DNA of 64,000 bases from Bacillus marinisedimentorum (GCF_001644195.2 NZ_LWBL02000041.1:1-64000), one strand, 5' to 3'; counted from the first letter of the stretch, positions 43,520-53,387 are shown. The notes: generated by a model from the sequence alone, not told the origin. Program-made: numbers and translations.

Positions 43520-43547
43520 ACGCCATGCTCCTTTCATGCATATTCGT

Positions 43548-44456
43548 TTAAAGAAGGCCGGCTTGCTGCAGTACTGCCCGAAGCTCACTGATTTTCTCTT
43601 CACCGAGCGGTCTTGCCGGCGGCAGGACGTTAGTGGAGATATCCAGTCCCTTCAGCTTGATGGCTTCTTTGATTACATTCACGAATGGTGAATCGATTTT
43701 GTACATTAACGGAATAGGGGCGAGTTTTTGATGAAGCTCAACCGCTTTTTCCATGTTTCCTTCCCGAAATGCCCGCAAAATGCCGATTGTCAATTCAGGC
43801 GCGAAGTTGCCGCTAGCCGAAATGGCACCGTCCCCGCCAAGACTGAGGGTATTGAGCAAATGATCATCAAACCCTGCAAGGACTGAAAAATCCGGACGGA
43901 TCGGCTTCACTTTTAAGATGACTTCACGGATATGCCCGGCTGTATCAACAGTTTCTTTAATTCCTGCGATGTTGCCGAATTCTTCAGCAAGACGCCGGAC
44001 AAAATCCGGTGACAGGTCCTGGCCGGTGAGATTTGGAAAATTATAAAGCAAAATAGGCAAGTCTACCGCCAGGGCTATATCACGATAATGGGCATACAAA
44101 TGCTCTTCTGAAAGAGGCCAGTAGTATGGATTGATGACAACAACACCATCTGCCCCCGTTTCTTTGGCATGGAGGGACAGGTCAATGACCTCCCGTGTGC
44201 TGGTGCTGCCTGTACCAATCAGGACCGGCAGCCTCCCGTTCACATAGTCAACAGCAAATTCAGCGACTTCCTTTCTTTCCTGAACGGACATCTGGCTGAA
44301 TTCGCCGCCTGTGCCGAGGAAGAACAATCCGTCAACCTCTTGTTCAATCAAAAAATCAATCAACGTTGCTGTTCCGTTTTTATCAAAGTTCCCCTGATCA
44401 TCAAAAATCGTTGATACAGGTGGAATAATGCCTGTAAAAGCCGGTTTCTTTTCCAT
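43548..44456 (-). CDS. DapA-family aldolase/dehydratase (2-keto-3-deoxy sugar acid type)
   Basis: The 302-residue protein belongs to the dihydrodipicolinate synthase superfamily: GTGGEFSQMSVQER near residue 48, the catalytic tyrosine in LLYNFPNLTGQ and the Schiff-base lysine in IAGIKETVD. The GTGGE motif and genomic setting fit a 2-keto-3-deoxygluconate-type aldolase (YagE-like) or a related sugar-acid lyase, rather than true lysine biosynthesis DapA. It would split or dehydrate a 2-keto-3-deoxy acid in the cytosol. It is 18 bases after the dehydrogenase gene. Confidence 0.82.
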   Translation of the reverse strand: MEKKPAFTGIIPPVSTIFDDQGNFDKNGTATLIDFLIEQEVDGLFFLGTGGEFSQMSVQERKEVAEFAVDYVNGRLPVLIGTGSTSTREVIDLSLHAKETGADGVVVINPYYWPLSEEHLYAHYRDIALAVDLPILLYNFPNLTGQDLSPDFVRRLAEEFGNIAGIKETVDTAGHIREVILKVKPIRPDFSVLAGFDDHLLNTLSLGGDGAISASGNFAPELTIGILRAFREGNMEKAVELHQKLAPIPLMYKIDSPFVNVIKEAIKLKGLDISTNVLPPARPLGEEKISELRAVLQQAGLL

Positions 44457-44474
44457 TGCGGTTCCCTCCTGCCG

Positions 44475-45473
44475 TTATGCGTTTTTTTCCTTCAACTCTA
44501 CTTTATCCTTCACATCTCTGTTTACAAGATAATCAGGAAAATAGCCTTTAAAAACATCAGCGACATTTTGGGCTGTTTTTCTTTTCAGCTCTGTCTGCGA
44601 CTCTTCGGAGTACCAGGCAACGTGCGGATTCAGGATGACATTCGGCATCTCAAGCAGCGGGTTATCCTTTTCAATCGGCTCCTGTTCAACGACATCCAGG
44701 CCGGCACCGGCGATTTCGCCTTCTTGAAGCGCCAGGATCAATGCCTTTTCATCAATGACCGGGCCACGGGCTGTATTGATGATGAATGCTTCATTTTTCA
44801 TCTTTTTAAACTGCTCTGTACTCATCATCCCTTTTGTATGTTCGTTCAACGGAGCATGGACAGAGACAAAATCAGACCTCTCACACAGTTCATCAAGTTC
44901 AAGAAGTTTCACATTCAAGGCCGCTGCAGTTTCCTCCGGTATGAACGGATCATAAGCGGCAACTTCAATCCCGAATGCCTGCGCTTTGCGGGCAAGTGTC
45001 TGCGGAATGTTGCCCAGCCCGACCAATCCAAGCGTCCTGCCGCGCAGGCGGAAAATCGGAGAGCCTGCTTTGAAATCCCAGTTCCCGTCCTTCACCTCAT
45101 TGTTCAGCAATGTCACCTTGCGGGCAAGGGACAATAATAGCGCAAATGCATGGTCTGAAACTTCATCAAGGCAGTAATCGGTGACATTTCCGACGACAAT
45201 GCCTTTTTCCGTTGCTGCTTCAATATCAATCGTGTTAAAGCCAATTCCATATCGGGATATGACTTTGCAGTTTTCCAGGCTTTCGATTACCTTCCTGGAA
45301 ATTGGCGCGTATTGATTGATCAGAGCATCTGCATCTTGCGCCGCCTCTATGACTTCGTCCTCTGTTGTGCACTGTGCAAATTGAAGATCGATATCCGGGT
45401 GGTCGAGCACTTCTTTTTCAGGCTGAAAGCTTTTAAATTCATAATCGGTCACAACCACTTTAAATGTACTCAC
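44475..45473 (-). CDS. D-2-hydroxyacid dehydrogenase (CtBP/phosphoglycerate-dehydrogenase-like)
   Basis: The protein of about 332 residues has an NAD-binding GLVGLGNIPQTLARKAQAFG motif (GxGxxG form), the catalytic Arg in INTARGPVIDE, and the Glu and His of the 2-hydroxyacid dehydrogenase family (EQEPIEKDNPLLEMPNVILNPHVAWYSEES). It would reduce or oxidise a 2-keto/2-hydroxy acid. Given its neighbours the substrate could be a 2-ketoaldonate. A GTG at 45473 after AAGGAGAG is the preferred start; an ATG at 45494 is in frame. Confidence 0.82.
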   Translation of the reverse strand: MSTFKVVVTDYEFKSFQPEKEVLDHPDIDLQFAQCTTEDEVIEAAQDADALINQYAPISRKVIESLENCKVISRYGIGFNTIDIEAATEKGIVVGNVTDYCLDEVSDHAFALLLSLARKVTLLNNEVKDGNWDFKAGSPIFRLRGRTLGLVGLGNIPQTLARKAQAFGIEVAAYDPFIPEETAAALNVKLLELDELCERSDFVSVHAPLNEHTKGMMSTEQFKKMKNEAFIINTARGPVIDEKALILALQEGEIAGAGLDVVEQEPIEKDNPLLEMPNVILNPHVAWYSEESQTELKRKTAQNVADVFKGYFPDYLVNRDVKDKVELKEKNA

Positions 45474-45501
45474 GTCATTCTCTCCTTCTTCCATTCTTTT
45501 A

Positions 45502-46398
45502 TTATCCCATGATGCCTAAAAGGAGTGTAATCGTCACGATACTCACTAATGTCGTAATTAACGTAATACTAGAAACAAGATCAGGCTCGGAATCATATTG
45601 CACGGCGAACATCGTCGTCGTTGCTGCCGACGGCATCGCAGCTGAAACGATCAGCACTTTTTCAAGCAGCGGGTCCATCGGGAAAAATTGGATGATGATA
45701 TAGGCAATGACAGGCGAAAGGAAAAGCCGGGTAATGGTTCCAAACGTTATTTTTGACCATTGCAGGTTTTTTAACTGGATTTCAGCCAGCTGCATGCCAA
45801 GGATCAGCATCACCATCGGGATGGCAGCTTTGGCAACCAGTTCGATCGCTGACATGATATTGGCAGGCATGCCAATATCAAAAACGTTCATGATTAAGGC
45901 AATAATTGTCGCATAGGTCGGCGGCATTTGCATCACCGTCTTCAGGGCGAGTTTGACACCTGCTCCGCCCCGTGCGGCATAGTAAATGCCAAAGAAATTC
46001 ATGATGATCGCCTGCAGGACAAGAAATGATACCGAATAGTCGAATCCTCTCTGCCCATAGGCGAATAAGATGATCGGGGAACCGAAATTGCCGGCATTCA
46101 TAAACGCTGTCGATAAGATCAGCCCGCTTTCCACCGATTCCGAATAACGCATGATTTTGCTGTAGACTGTAACGATAATCAAAATCACAGCCAGCAAAAT
46201 CAGTGCGAAAATGACCATATTCAAGTAATCCCTGTTCAGATCTGCTTTATAGAAAGTCGGAAAAACGAGTGCCGGTGTCAGAATGTAAATAGCCACAGTT
46301 GAAACAGATCGAATATCGATCCGTTTCCACTTCTGCAGCCCGAATGCCGCCGCGAAGATTAACAATACGGGCAGCACCACTTCTATGAAAATAGTCAT
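45502..46398 (-). CDS. AEC family transporter
   Basis: The 298-residue protein has about ten hydrophobic segments with the auxin-efflux-carrier pattern: VVLPVLLIFAAAFGLQKW at the N-terminus, STAFMNAGNFGSPIILFAYG in the first half and SAAMPSAATTTMFAVQYDSE near the end, where short Asn/Gly- and Pro-containing breaks interrupt helices. Bacterial members move organic acids such as malate. Here it may export or import a pathway acid. It lies 8 bases after the galactonate dehydratase gene. Confidence 0.85.
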   Translation of the reverse strand: MTIFIEVVLPVLLIFAAAFGLQKWKRIDIRSVSTVAIYILTPALVFPTFYKADLNRDYLNMVIFALILLAVILIIVTVYSKIMRYSESVESGLILSTAFMNAGNFGSPIILFAYGQRGFDYSVSFLVLQAIIMNFFGIYYAARGGAGVKLALKTVMQMPPTYATIIALIMNVFDIGMPANIMSAIELVAKAAIPMVMLILGMQLAEIQLKNLQWSKITFGTITRLFLSPVIAYIIIQFFPMDPLLEKVLIVSAAMPSAATTTMFAVQYDSEPDLVSSITLITTLVSIVTITLLLGIMG

Positions 46399-46406
46399 TT
46401 AAAAGA

Positions 46407-47555
46407 CTACCATTCAGCAACGGTTCCATCTTTGTGCCGCCACACCGGATTCCGCCAGCGGTGTGCGGTTTCGGCCTGCTTACGGACATATTCTTCATCG
46501 ATGGAAACACCGAGGCCCGGCCCTTTCAAGTTTTCTACATACCCTTCTTTGTAATCAAACACCGACTTGTCTGTTAAGTAATCTAATAGATCACTGCCCT
46601 GGTTGTAATGAATGCCGAGGCTTTGCTCCTGAATGAATACGTTATGTGATGTCGCATCCACCTGCAGGCAGGATGCAAGCGCAATCGGACCCAGAGGACA
46701 ATGCGGCGCTACTGCAACATCATAGGCTTCCGCCATTCCAAAAATCTTTTTAGACTCCGTAATGCCCCCGGCGTGGGAAAGATCCGGCTGGATGATGTCA
46801 ACATAACCGTCTTCCAGCACTTTTTTGAAGTCCCAGCGTGAATACATCCTTTCACCTGTTGCGATCGGAATGTTCGTAATACGGGCAATATCCCTCAGCG
46901 CTTCGTTATTTTCAGGCAGGACCGGTTCTTCGATGAACATCGGCCGGAATGGTTCCAGTTCTTTTGCAAGTATTTTTGCCATCGGCTTATGTACACGGCC
47001 GTGAAAATCGATGCCGATTCCAAAATCGTCTCCAACCGCTTCCCTTACTGCAGCAATTCGGGCAATCGCTTCATCCACTTTTTTGTGTGAATCAATATAC
47101 TGCAGTTCTTCCGTTCCATTCATTTTAACCGCCGTAAAGCCGGCTTCTTTTGCTTTTCTGGCTGCAAGCCCGACATCAGACGGGCGGTCTCCGCCAATCC
47201 AGGAATAAACCCTTACAGTATCCCGGCAGGCGCCTCCCATCAATTCATGGACAGGAGCGTTGTAAAACTTTCCTTTGATATCCCAAAGTGCCTGGTCGAT
47301 TCCCGCTATTGCACTCATATGGATGGGGCCGCCGCGATAAAAACCGCCGCGGTACATGACCTGCCAGTGATCCTCGATGCGAAGCGGATCCTTGCCGATC
47401 AAATAATCGCTCAGTTCATCCACTGCCGCTCTTACGGTTTCCGCCCTGCCCTCTATGACCGGTTCACCCCAGCCGAACAGGCCTTCATCGGTTTCTATTT
47501 TCAGAAACAGCCACCGTGGCGGCACAACGAAGGTTTCGAGTTTCGTGATTTTCAT
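46407..47555 (-). CDS. dgoD: Galactonate dehydratase
   Basis: The 382-residue enolase-superfamily enzyme closely follows DgoD: it starts [25 protein letters not shown], has [14 protein letters not shown] (metal Asp and the following His), [10 protein letters not shown] with metal Glu, [11 protein letters not shown], and [14 protein letters not shown] with the catalytic histidine, ending [14 protein letters not shown]. It removes water from D-galactonate to give 2-keto-3-deoxygalactonate. Kinase and aldolase genes for the next steps follow upstream in the same operon. Confidence 0.93.
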   Translation of the reverse strand: MKITKLETFVVPPRWLFLKIETDEGLFGWGEPVIEGRAETVRAAVDELSDYLIGKDPLRIEDHWQVMYRGGFYRGGPIHMSAIAGIDQALWDIKGKFYNAPVHELMGGACRDTVRVYSWIGGDRPSDVGLAARKAKEAGFTAVKMNGTEELQYIDSHKKVDEAIARIAAVREAVGDDFGIGIDFHGRVHKPMAKILAKELEPFRPMFIEEPVLPENNEALRDIARITNIPIATGERMYSRWDFKKVLEDGYVDIIQPDLSHAGGITESKKIFGMAEAYDVAVAPHCPLGPIALASCLQVDATSHNVFIQEQSLGIHYNQGSDLLDYLTDKSVFDYKEGYVENLKGPGLGVSIDEEYVRKQAETAHRWRNPVWRHKDGTVAEW

Positions 47556-47568
47556 CGTTATCCTCCTT

Positions 47569-48216
47569 TTACCGGGCTCTGCCCCGCTTGATTGCTGCCG
47601 TAAACTGTCTTGCGATTTCTGTTAGTTTGCCGTAGTCTCCCTGTTCGATTGCCTTCTTATCAACAAGAGAACCGCCGGCACCGAGCGCAACTGCACCGCT
47701 GCGGATGAAATGCTCCGCATTATCAGCCGAGACGCCGCCTGTCGGCATCATCGGAATATGGCCGAGCGGGCCTTGAAGGTTCTTAATGTAATTTTCCCCC
47801 AGTGAATCAGCCGGAAAAATTTTCAATAGATCGGCACCGGCCGCATACGCACTCACGATTTCAGTCGGCGTCAGCACACCCGGGATTGAAATCCTGCCAT
47901 ACTGATTGGTCACACGGATCGTTTCCTCATCGAAGTTGGGGGAAAAGACAAAATCCGAACCTGCGTCAATGGCCGTTTTCGCTGTGATCGCATCAAGAAC
48001 TGTACCGGCACCGACAAGCACTCTGTTCCCATATTCTTTTTTGATGCTGCGGATCATGTCAAAAGCACCCGGTGTATCGGCTGTTATTTCCAGAGCACCG
48101 ACACCGCCGTCAACCAGTGCTTCCGCAATCCCATTGATCTGGCTCGCTTTCGGCCTGCGAATGACCGCTACAAGGCCTGATTCTTTTATTTTTTCAAGGT
48201 TTGCCCACTTATTCAT
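47569..48216 (-). CDS. eda: 2-keto-3-deoxy-6-phosphogluconate (KDPG/KHG) aldolase
   Basis: The 215-residue protein has the class I KDPG aldolase pattern: [26 protein letters not shown] with the catalytic glutamate, [26 protein letters not shown], and the Schiff-base lysine in [13 protein letters not shown]. It splits the phosphorylated keto-deoxy acid to pyruvate and glyceraldehyde 3-phosphate. With DgoD and KdgK it completes the galactonate route. The ATG at 48216 follows AGGAGG. Confidence 0.9.
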   Translation of the reverse strand: MNKWANLEKIKESGLVAVIRRPKASQINGIAEALVDGGVGALEITADTPGAFDMIRSIKKEYGNRVLVGAGTVLDAITAKTAIDAGSDFVFSPNFDEETIRVTNQYGRISIPGVLTPTEIVSAYAAGADLLKIFPADSLGENYIKNLQGPLGHIPMMPTGGVSADNAEHFIRSGAVALGAGGSLVDKKAIEQGDYGKLTEIARQFTAAIKRGRAR

Positions 48217-48241
48217 CAATCGTACCTCCTTGCGGTGCTAT

Positions 48242-49207
48242 TTATCTGATGACATCTCTTTCATTTCCATCCTGGTTCATGTATGCTTCCACTTCATCTT
48301 CACGGGGCAAGCCTTCAACATCGCCGGGAATACCCACAACGATTGCTCCGATTGCATTGGCGCGTTTAACGGCTCGGTCAATCGGCTCATTTCTGAGAAT
48401 TCCGCTTATGATGCCTGCCGCAAAGCCGTCCCCTGCTCCGACAGGGTCGACGACTTGCTTAACAGGATAGCCGGACACGTAACCGGATCCCTGCGGCGTT
48501 TTATAAAAAGCACCCTTTTTACCGAGCTTGATGACAATCGTTTTTTCTGTACCGCCTGCAAGGATATCGGCTATTTCTTCAGGCGTTTCTTTCCCTGTCA
48601 TGAATTGCCCTTCATCCAGGCCGGGAAGGATTACGTCTGCTTTTCCGGCCATTTCCAGAAATGTTTGCCTGGCAGTTTCAGCGTCCCAGAGCTTCAAACG
48701 GAGATTCGGATCAAATACAACCTTCACACCATGTTTTTTTGCAATATCAATTGCCTTGAAAACCGCCTCTTTGCAAAAACTGCTGAGAGCGGGTGTTATG
48801 CCGGTCAAATGAAGGATTTTGGCATTTGCAATATATTCTTCATCCAGGTCTTCAGGCCCGAGTAAGCTGGCAGCGGAATTTTTCCTGTAATAATACACAT
48901 TGATGTTTTCCGGAGAGCGCTTTTCTTTAAAGAATACGCCTGTCGGAGCCTCGTCTGTAAAAAGGCAGGAAGATGTATCAACACCTTCCCCGCGTATGAA
49001 ATGCAACAGATATCTTCCGAAAGGATCGTTTCCAAGTTTGCTGAACCAGCCGACTCTGTGACCGAGACGCTGGAGGCCGATCGCAACATTCGATTCGGCC
49101 CCGCCAAGCTGTTTATTGAACCCCGGCACATATTCAAGCGGCAGCATCTGATCGGGCGTAAACAGCACCATTGTTTCTCCGAACGTTACAACATCTAATC
49201 CTTTCAT
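48242..49207 (-). CDS. kdgK: 2-dehydro-3-deoxygluconokinase (PfkB family)
   Basis: The 321-residue sugar kinase has the PfkB signatures GGAESNVAIGLQRLG near the N-terminus and DPVGAGDGFAAGIISGIL near residue 255, which contains the catalytic aspartate. Its size and its operon with DgoD and KDPG aldolase identify 2-keto-3-deoxy-gluconate/galactonate as the likely substrate. It works in the cytosol with ATP. It lies 25 bases upstream of the aldolase gene. Confidence 0.9.
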   Translation of the reverse strand: MKGLDVVTFGETMVLFTPDQMLPLEYVPGFNKQLGGAESNVAIGLQRLGHRVGWFSKLGNDPFGRYLLHFIRGEGVDTSSCLFTDEAPTGVFFKEKRSPENINVYYYRKNSAASLLGPEDLDEEYIANAKILHLTGITPALSSFCKEAVFKAIDIAKKHGVKVVFDPNLRLKLWDAETARQTFLEMAGKADVILPGLDEGQFMTGKETPEEIADILAGGTEKTIVIKLGKKGAFYKTPQGSGYVSGYPVKQVVDPVGAGDGFAAGIISGILRNEPIDRAVKRANAIGAIVVGIPGDVEGLPREDEVEAYMNQDGNERDVIR

Positions 49208-49233
49208 TTCTGAACACCTGCTTTACTGGTAAT

Positions 49234-50514
49234 CTATTGGCCGAAGCTCAATAGGAACATCGTGAGCTGCGGAATGAATGTAATCAAGAGCAACGTGAAC
49301 ACCATTGCTACAAAATACGGAACAATCGATTTGGATAATGTTTCGATCGATAATCCCGAAATTCCTGACGCGACGAAGAGGTTAACTCCGAGCGGTGGTG
49401 TAATGAATCCGATCGCAAGGTTGACGACCATGATAATACCGAAATGGATCGGATCATAACCAAGCTGGATGCCGATCGGCAGCAAAATTGGTGTCAGGAT
49501 AATAATTGCTGCAAGTGTGTCCATGAACATACCTACAAAAAGGAGCAGCAATGTGATAAGCAAGATAATGACAATGGAATTATCAGAGATGGACATCATT
49601 GCCGTTGCGACTTTATTCGGAATCTGTTCAATTGTAAGGAAGCGGCCGAACGCCGTAGCGGTGCCAACGATGATCAACACTGTTGCAGTCGTTAAGGCCG
49701 AATCGGCGAACACTTTCGGGAGATCGCGGATGGTGAGCTCTTTGTAAAGTACCAGACCTGCAAAAAGGCCATAGACAACGGCAATAACTGCGGCTTCTGT
49801 CGGTGTGAAGAATCCTCCGTAAATACCGCCGAGAATGATGACCGGAATCAAGAGCGCCCATTTGGCAGCCCAAAATGACTGGCCGATTTTCTTAAGGGAA
49901 GTCGGCTCATCCAGCCCTTTGAAACCTTTTTTCTTCGAATACAAGTAGGCCCAGACCATCATCGCAAGACCGACAAGGATACCAGGGATAATGCCGCCGA
50001 TGAACATGTCACCGATTGACGTACTGCCGACTACACCATAGATGACCATCGGAATACTCGGCGGAATGATGACACCGATTGATCCAGCTGCCGCGACGGT
50101 AACTGTCGCGAACTTTTTGTCATAACCGTTTCGTACCATCGCAGGAATCATAATTCCTCCGATAGCGGCAACAGTAGCCGGGCCAGAGCCGGAAATAGCT
50201 GCGAAAAACATACATGTAATAATGGTAGCGATTGCAAAACCGCCTGTTTTATTTCCGACAAGTGAGTTTGCAAAGTTAAAGAGACGTTCTGATATTCCGC
50301 CCTTCCCCATAATTTCACCAGCAAGGATAAAGAACGGGACCGCCATTAGCGGAAATGAGTCAACTGATGTAACCAGTTCCTTCATTAAGAATTCGATCGG
50401 CAAAGAGCCCGAATAATAAATCGTTACAAGAGTTGCCAGTCCAAGTGATATTCCAATTGGAACGCTTAACAACAAAAACAGGGCAAAGCTGCCAAATAAC
50501 ACTCCAGCCGTCAT
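49234..50514 (-). CDS. TRAP transporter large permease (DctM)
   Basis: The 426-residue protein has about twelve membrane segments and DctM features: PFFILAGEIMGKGGISERLFNFANSLVG, MFFAAISGSGPATVAAIGGIMIPAMVRNGYDKKFA, IPPSIPMVIYGV and GLSIETLSKSIVPYF. It forms the sodium-driven transport channel together with the small permease. It lies between the small permease gene (18 bases away) and kdgK, and the substrate is expected to be a hexonate such as galactonate or gluconate. Confidence 0.95.
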   Translation of the reverse strand: MTAGVLFGSFALFLLLSVPIGISLGLATLVTIYYSGSLPIEFLMKELVTSVDSFPLMAVPFFILAGEIMGKGGISERLFNFANSLVGNKTGGFAIATIITCMFFAAISGSGPATVAAIGGIMIPAMVRNGYDKKFATVTVAAAGSIGVIIPPSIPMVIYGVVGSTSIGDMFIGGIIPGILVGLAMMVWAYLYSKKKGFKGLDEPTSLKKIGQSFWAAKWALLIPVIILGGIYGGFFTPTEAAVIAVVYGLFAGLVLYKELTIRDLPKVFADSALTTATVLIIVGTATAFGRFLTIEQIPNKVATAMMSISDNSIVIILLITLLLLFVGMFMDTLAAIIILTPILLPIGIQLGYDPIHFGIIMVVNLAIGFITPPLGVNLFVASGISGLSIETLSKSIVPYFVAMVFTLLLITFIPQLTMFLLSFGQ

Positions 50515-50532
50515 GATGTAAACCCTCCTACG

Positions 50533-51063
50533 TTATTCATTTGGATTTTCCTTTACTCGTTCAGCTTCTGTTTCAATATGGGCGCGGTCCGGGTTGCGAA
50601 GACCTTCGATCAGGATAATAAGATTCTGGATCAAACGGATGACCGTAAGCCCCATTCCAATCGGAGTCGCCATATAGACAAGGCCCATCGGAATATGAAG
50701 AGCCGGGGATTGCTGGCCGAATGCCAATAACTTTGTTGCAATTTGATATCCATAATTGATGACAAAAATCGCGAAAATCAGGAACAGGATGTTTGCGAAT
50801 ATTGTCAGGATAATCCGGCCCCGTTCTTTTAATAGGACCAACATGACATCAACCTTGATATGACGCTGTTTTTTCACACCATAGCTGATTCCGATATATA
50901 CGAGCCAGATGAATGCATACCTTGCAAGCTCTTCAGACCATGACAGCGAGTTATCCATCAACCGCATGATGACTTGCAAGAAGATGACAGAAACCATAAC
51001 GGTCGTGAACAGGACAAGCAAAACCTCTTCAAAATATCGATCAAGCCATCTAATCGTTTTCAT
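50533..51063 (-). CDS. TRAP transporter small permease (DctQ)
   Basis: The 176-residue protein has four hydrophobic segments and the DctQ pattern SLSWSEELARYAFIWLVYIGISYGVKKQRHIKVDV, where the SEE-LARY-F-W motif is conserved. It pairs with the DctM-type permease. The gene follows the binding-protein gene by 104 bases; that gap holds a possible hairpin with AAGACTTTGAAG/CTCCAAAGCC that may reduce permease expression. Confidence 0.93.
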   Translation of the reverse strand: MKTIRWLDRYFEEVLLVLFTTVMVSVIFLQVIMRLMDNSLSWSEELARYAFIWLVYIGISYGVKKQRHIKVDVMLVLLKERGRIILTIFANILFLIFAIFVINYGYQIATKLLAFGQQSPALHIPMGLVYMATPIGMGLTVIRLIQNLIILIEGLRNPDRAHIETEAERVKENPNE

Positions 51064-51167
51064 GACAATCTCCTTTTCACATTTGATACGACTATTTTAA
51101 ATGAGAAAAGACTTTGAAGAATGGTACCCGCCTCCAAAGCCTTTTCTTCTCTTTAGTTTTTCAACTA

Positions 51168-52223
51168 TTATTTAGATGCCTCTTCTACCGCATCATAGAC
51201 TTCCTGTACGACATCTTTACCGATTTTTTCTGCATATTTATCAATGACCGGCTTTACCAATTCTTTCATTTCTTCATGGCCTTCTGCAGGGATTTCAGTA
51301 TATGTCATGCCTTCTGCCTGAAGATCTTCAAGATATTTGTTGTTCGCTTCACGATTCAGTTCACGCTCATACTGACCAGCTTCAACAGCAGCCTCTTTAA
51401 CGATTGTTTGCTGTTCTTCAGTCAAGCCGTCATAGAACGATTTGCTCATCAAGAATACGAATGGGCTGTAGATATGCTGAGTATTGGATACATGATCCTG
51501 TACTTCATAGAACTTTTGCAGATAAATTGTCGCATACGGGTTTTCCTGGCCATCAACAGTACCTTGCTGCATAGCAGTGAAAAGTTCAGTAAATGCCATT
51601 GGAGTCGGGTTCGCACCAAGCGCACGGAATGCTTCAAGGTGAAGATCGTTTTCCATTGTACGAAGCTTCAAGCCTTCGAAATCTTTTGCAGAGGCAATGG
51701 CACGCTCACTGTTTGTTACGTTACGGAATCCATTTTCCCAGTATGCAAGACCCATAAGATCCTGGTCTTCAAGCTTCTTAAGAAATTTCTGGCCAACTTC
51801 GCCATCAAGGACTTTGTCAGCCACTTCTTCGTTCGGGAATAAGAACGGGAAGTCAAACACGCTGAATTCAGGGACAAAGTTTGCAAGCGGCGCAGTTGAA
51901 GGAATTGTAACTTCCTGGGAACCAAGCTGCAATGCTTCTGTCATTGTGCGGTCATCGCCAAGCTGTCCGCTGTGGTACGTTTCAACAGTGATTGCACCAT
52001 CTGTTTTTTCTTCAACGATTTCTTTAAACTTCAATAGACCTTTATATTGCGGGTGCTGATCATTAAGACCAATTCCGGCACGGATTGTTTTTGATTCTTC
52101 GCTGCCGCTGTCGCCGCCTCCGTCGCCGTTTCCTGAAGAAGAGCTTTCTTCAGTCCCTCCTCCGCATGCTGCAAGAGCAGCAATCATCATTACAGCTACC
52201 AACAATGATAATATCTTTTTCAT
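51168..52223 (-). CDS. TRAP transporter substrate-binding lipoprotein (DctP)
   Basis: The 351-residue protein has a lipoprotein signal ending AALAACGGG (lipidated Cys near residue 20), a Gly/Ser-rich linker, and the DctP fold: LNDQHPQYKGLLKFKEIVEEKTDGAI, LKLRTMENDLHLEAFRALGANPTPMAFTELFTAMQQGTVDGQENPY. The arginine in LKLRTM is the usual carboxylate-binding residue, so the ligand is an acid. Being lipidated fits a Gram-positive cell. It is the first transporter gene, 39 bases after the 6-phosphogluconate dehydrogenase gene. Confidence 0.95.
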   Translation of the reverse strand: MKKILSLLVAVMMIAALAACGGGTEESSSSGNGDGGGDSGSEESKTIRAGIGLNDQHPQYKGLLKFKEIVEEKTDGAITVETYHSGQLGDDRTMTEALQLGSQEVTIPSTAPLANFVPEFSVFDFPFLFPNEEVADKVLDGEVGQKFLKKLEDQDLMGLAYWENGFRNVTNSERAIASAKDFEGLKLRTMENDLHLEAFRALGANPTPMAFTELFTAMQQGTVDGQENPYATIYLQKFYEVQDHVSNTQHIYSPFVFLMSKSFYDGLTEEQQTIVKEAAVEAGQYERELNREANNKYLEDLQAEGMTYTEIPAEGHEEMKELVKPVIDKYAEKIGKDVVQEVYDAVEEASK

Positions 52224-52261
52224 TTTTTTATATCCCCCTTTTTATTTTTAACTAGCTATTG

Positions 52262-53158
52262 CTAGCTTTTAACTACCTCATGGCCGCCAAACTCATTTCG
52301 CAAAGCTGCTACCACCTTGCCAGTGAATGTATCATCCTCCTGGGAGCGGTAACGCATCATGAGCGAAAGCGCAATCACCGGTGCGGCTGTTTCCAGATCT
52401 AGAGCTGTTTCAACTGTCCACTTGCCTTCTCCGGAAGAATTCATAACTCCCTTAATTCCGGAAAGCTTCGGATCTTTTGAGAAAGCATTTTCAGTCAGCT
52501 CCATCAGCCAGGAACGGATGACCGATCCGTTGTTCCAGACTTTTGCAACCCCTTCATAATCGTAATCGAATTGGCTTTTTTCAAGGATGTCAAACCCTTC
52601 TGCAACAGCTTGCATCATGCCGTATTCAATTCCGTTATGTACCATTTTTAAAAAATGGCCGCTTCCTAATGGACCTGAATAAAAGTAACCGTTTTCAATT
52701 GTGACGTCTTTAAACAAAGGTTCAATGGTTTTGAACATATCGGCATTTCCGCCGATCATGGTGCATGCACCATGCCGTGCTCCCTCTGTTCCGCCGCTTG
52801 TCCCACAATCAAAAAAGTGGATCCCCTGTTCTTCCATCATCTGTCCTCGTCGAAGCGAGTCTTTGTAATTGGAATTTCCGCCATCAATCACAATGTCTCC
52901 AGCTTCTAAATGCTCCCCTAATTGGGAAAGCACATGTTCCGTTGGTTCGCCAGCCGGAATCATCAGCCAGATGATACGCGGTTTTTCTAGTTGCTGCACG
53001 ACTTCTTCAATAGAGAACGCTCCTAATGCACCTTCCTCAGAAATCTTTCTGATCTGGTCCTCATTGACGTCGTTCGCGACAACTGTATGCCCGTGGTCCA
53101 ACAGGTTCAACGCAAGGTTGTAACCCATTTTTCCAAGGCCGATCATCGCAACCTTCAT
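52262..53158 (-). CDS. 6-phosphogluconate dehydrogenase, decarboxylating, short (GntZ/YqeC) type
   Basis: The 298-residue protein starts MKVAMIGLGKMGYNLALNLLDHGH with the dinucleotide-binding GxGxMG motif, and has FDCGTSGGTEGARHGACTMIGG and the catalytic-lysine region HFLKMVHNGIEYGMMQAV of 6-phosphogluconate dehydrogenases. It is the short form (about 300 residues), often NAD-linked. It turns 6-phosphogluconate into ribulose 5-phosphate and CO2, matching the gluconokinase encoded divergently. The ATG at 53158 follows AAAGGGG; the reading frame is open far upstream but has no start signals. It is the first gene of the hexonate operon. Confidence 0.92.
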   Translation of the reverse strand: MKVAMIGLGKMGYNLALNLLDHGHTVVANDVNEDQIRKISEEGALGAFSIEEVVQQLEKPRIIWLMIPAGEPTEHVLSQLGEHLEAGDIVIDGGNSNYKDSLRRGQMMEEQGIHFFDCGTSGGTEGARHGACTMIGGNADMFKTIEPLFKDVTIENGYFYSGPLGSGHFLKMVHNGIEYGMMQAVAEGFDILEKSQFDYDYEGVAKVWNNGSVIRSWLMELTENAFSKDPKLSGIKGVMNSSGEGKWTVETALDLETAAPVIALSLMMRYRSQEDDTFTGKVVAALRNEFGGHEVVKS

Positions 53159-53190
53159 CTTTGTAACCCCTTTCAACCCTGTCCGACAAG

Positions 53191-53204
53191 TGAAAAAAAT
53201 TTTC
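53191..53204. promoter_or_regulatory. Putative RpiR operator, site 1
   Basis: TGAAAAAAATTTTC lies about 12 bases downstream of the -10 box of the minus-strand operon promoter. A near-identical 14-mer lies at 53374-53387 near the divergent regulator gene. Confidence 0.5.
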
Positions 53205-53215
53205 TTACAAGGCTC

Positions 53216-53243
53216 ATTATACATCAATTTCTTTTCTTTGCAA
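53216..53243 (-). promoter_or_regulatory. Sigma-A promoter of the hexonate operon
   Basis: On the minus strand TTGCAA (53238-53243) and TATAAT (53216-53221) are 16 bases apart. A perfect TATAAT for the opposite direction lies at 53283-53288, with no clear -35 box. Confidence 0.6.
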
Positions 53244-53373
53244 TAGTTGCCATGAAAGTTATTTTTTTCTCTAAAATTAGGGTATAATAGCTGTAAATCC
53301 TTGATTTTAGAGGTAAAATAGTAGTGAAGTCGCAAAGCGAATAATTGAATAAAATGTGAAGGATTATTTTTCA

Positions 53374-53387
53374 TGAAAAAAAATTTC
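53374..53387. promoter_or_regulatory. Putative RpiR operator, site 2
   Basis: TGAAAAAAAATTTC repeats the 53191 site with one A/T exchange at the centre. It lies between the plus-strand TATAAT (53283) and the regulator start, so it could act by roadblock or self-repression. Confidence 0.5.
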
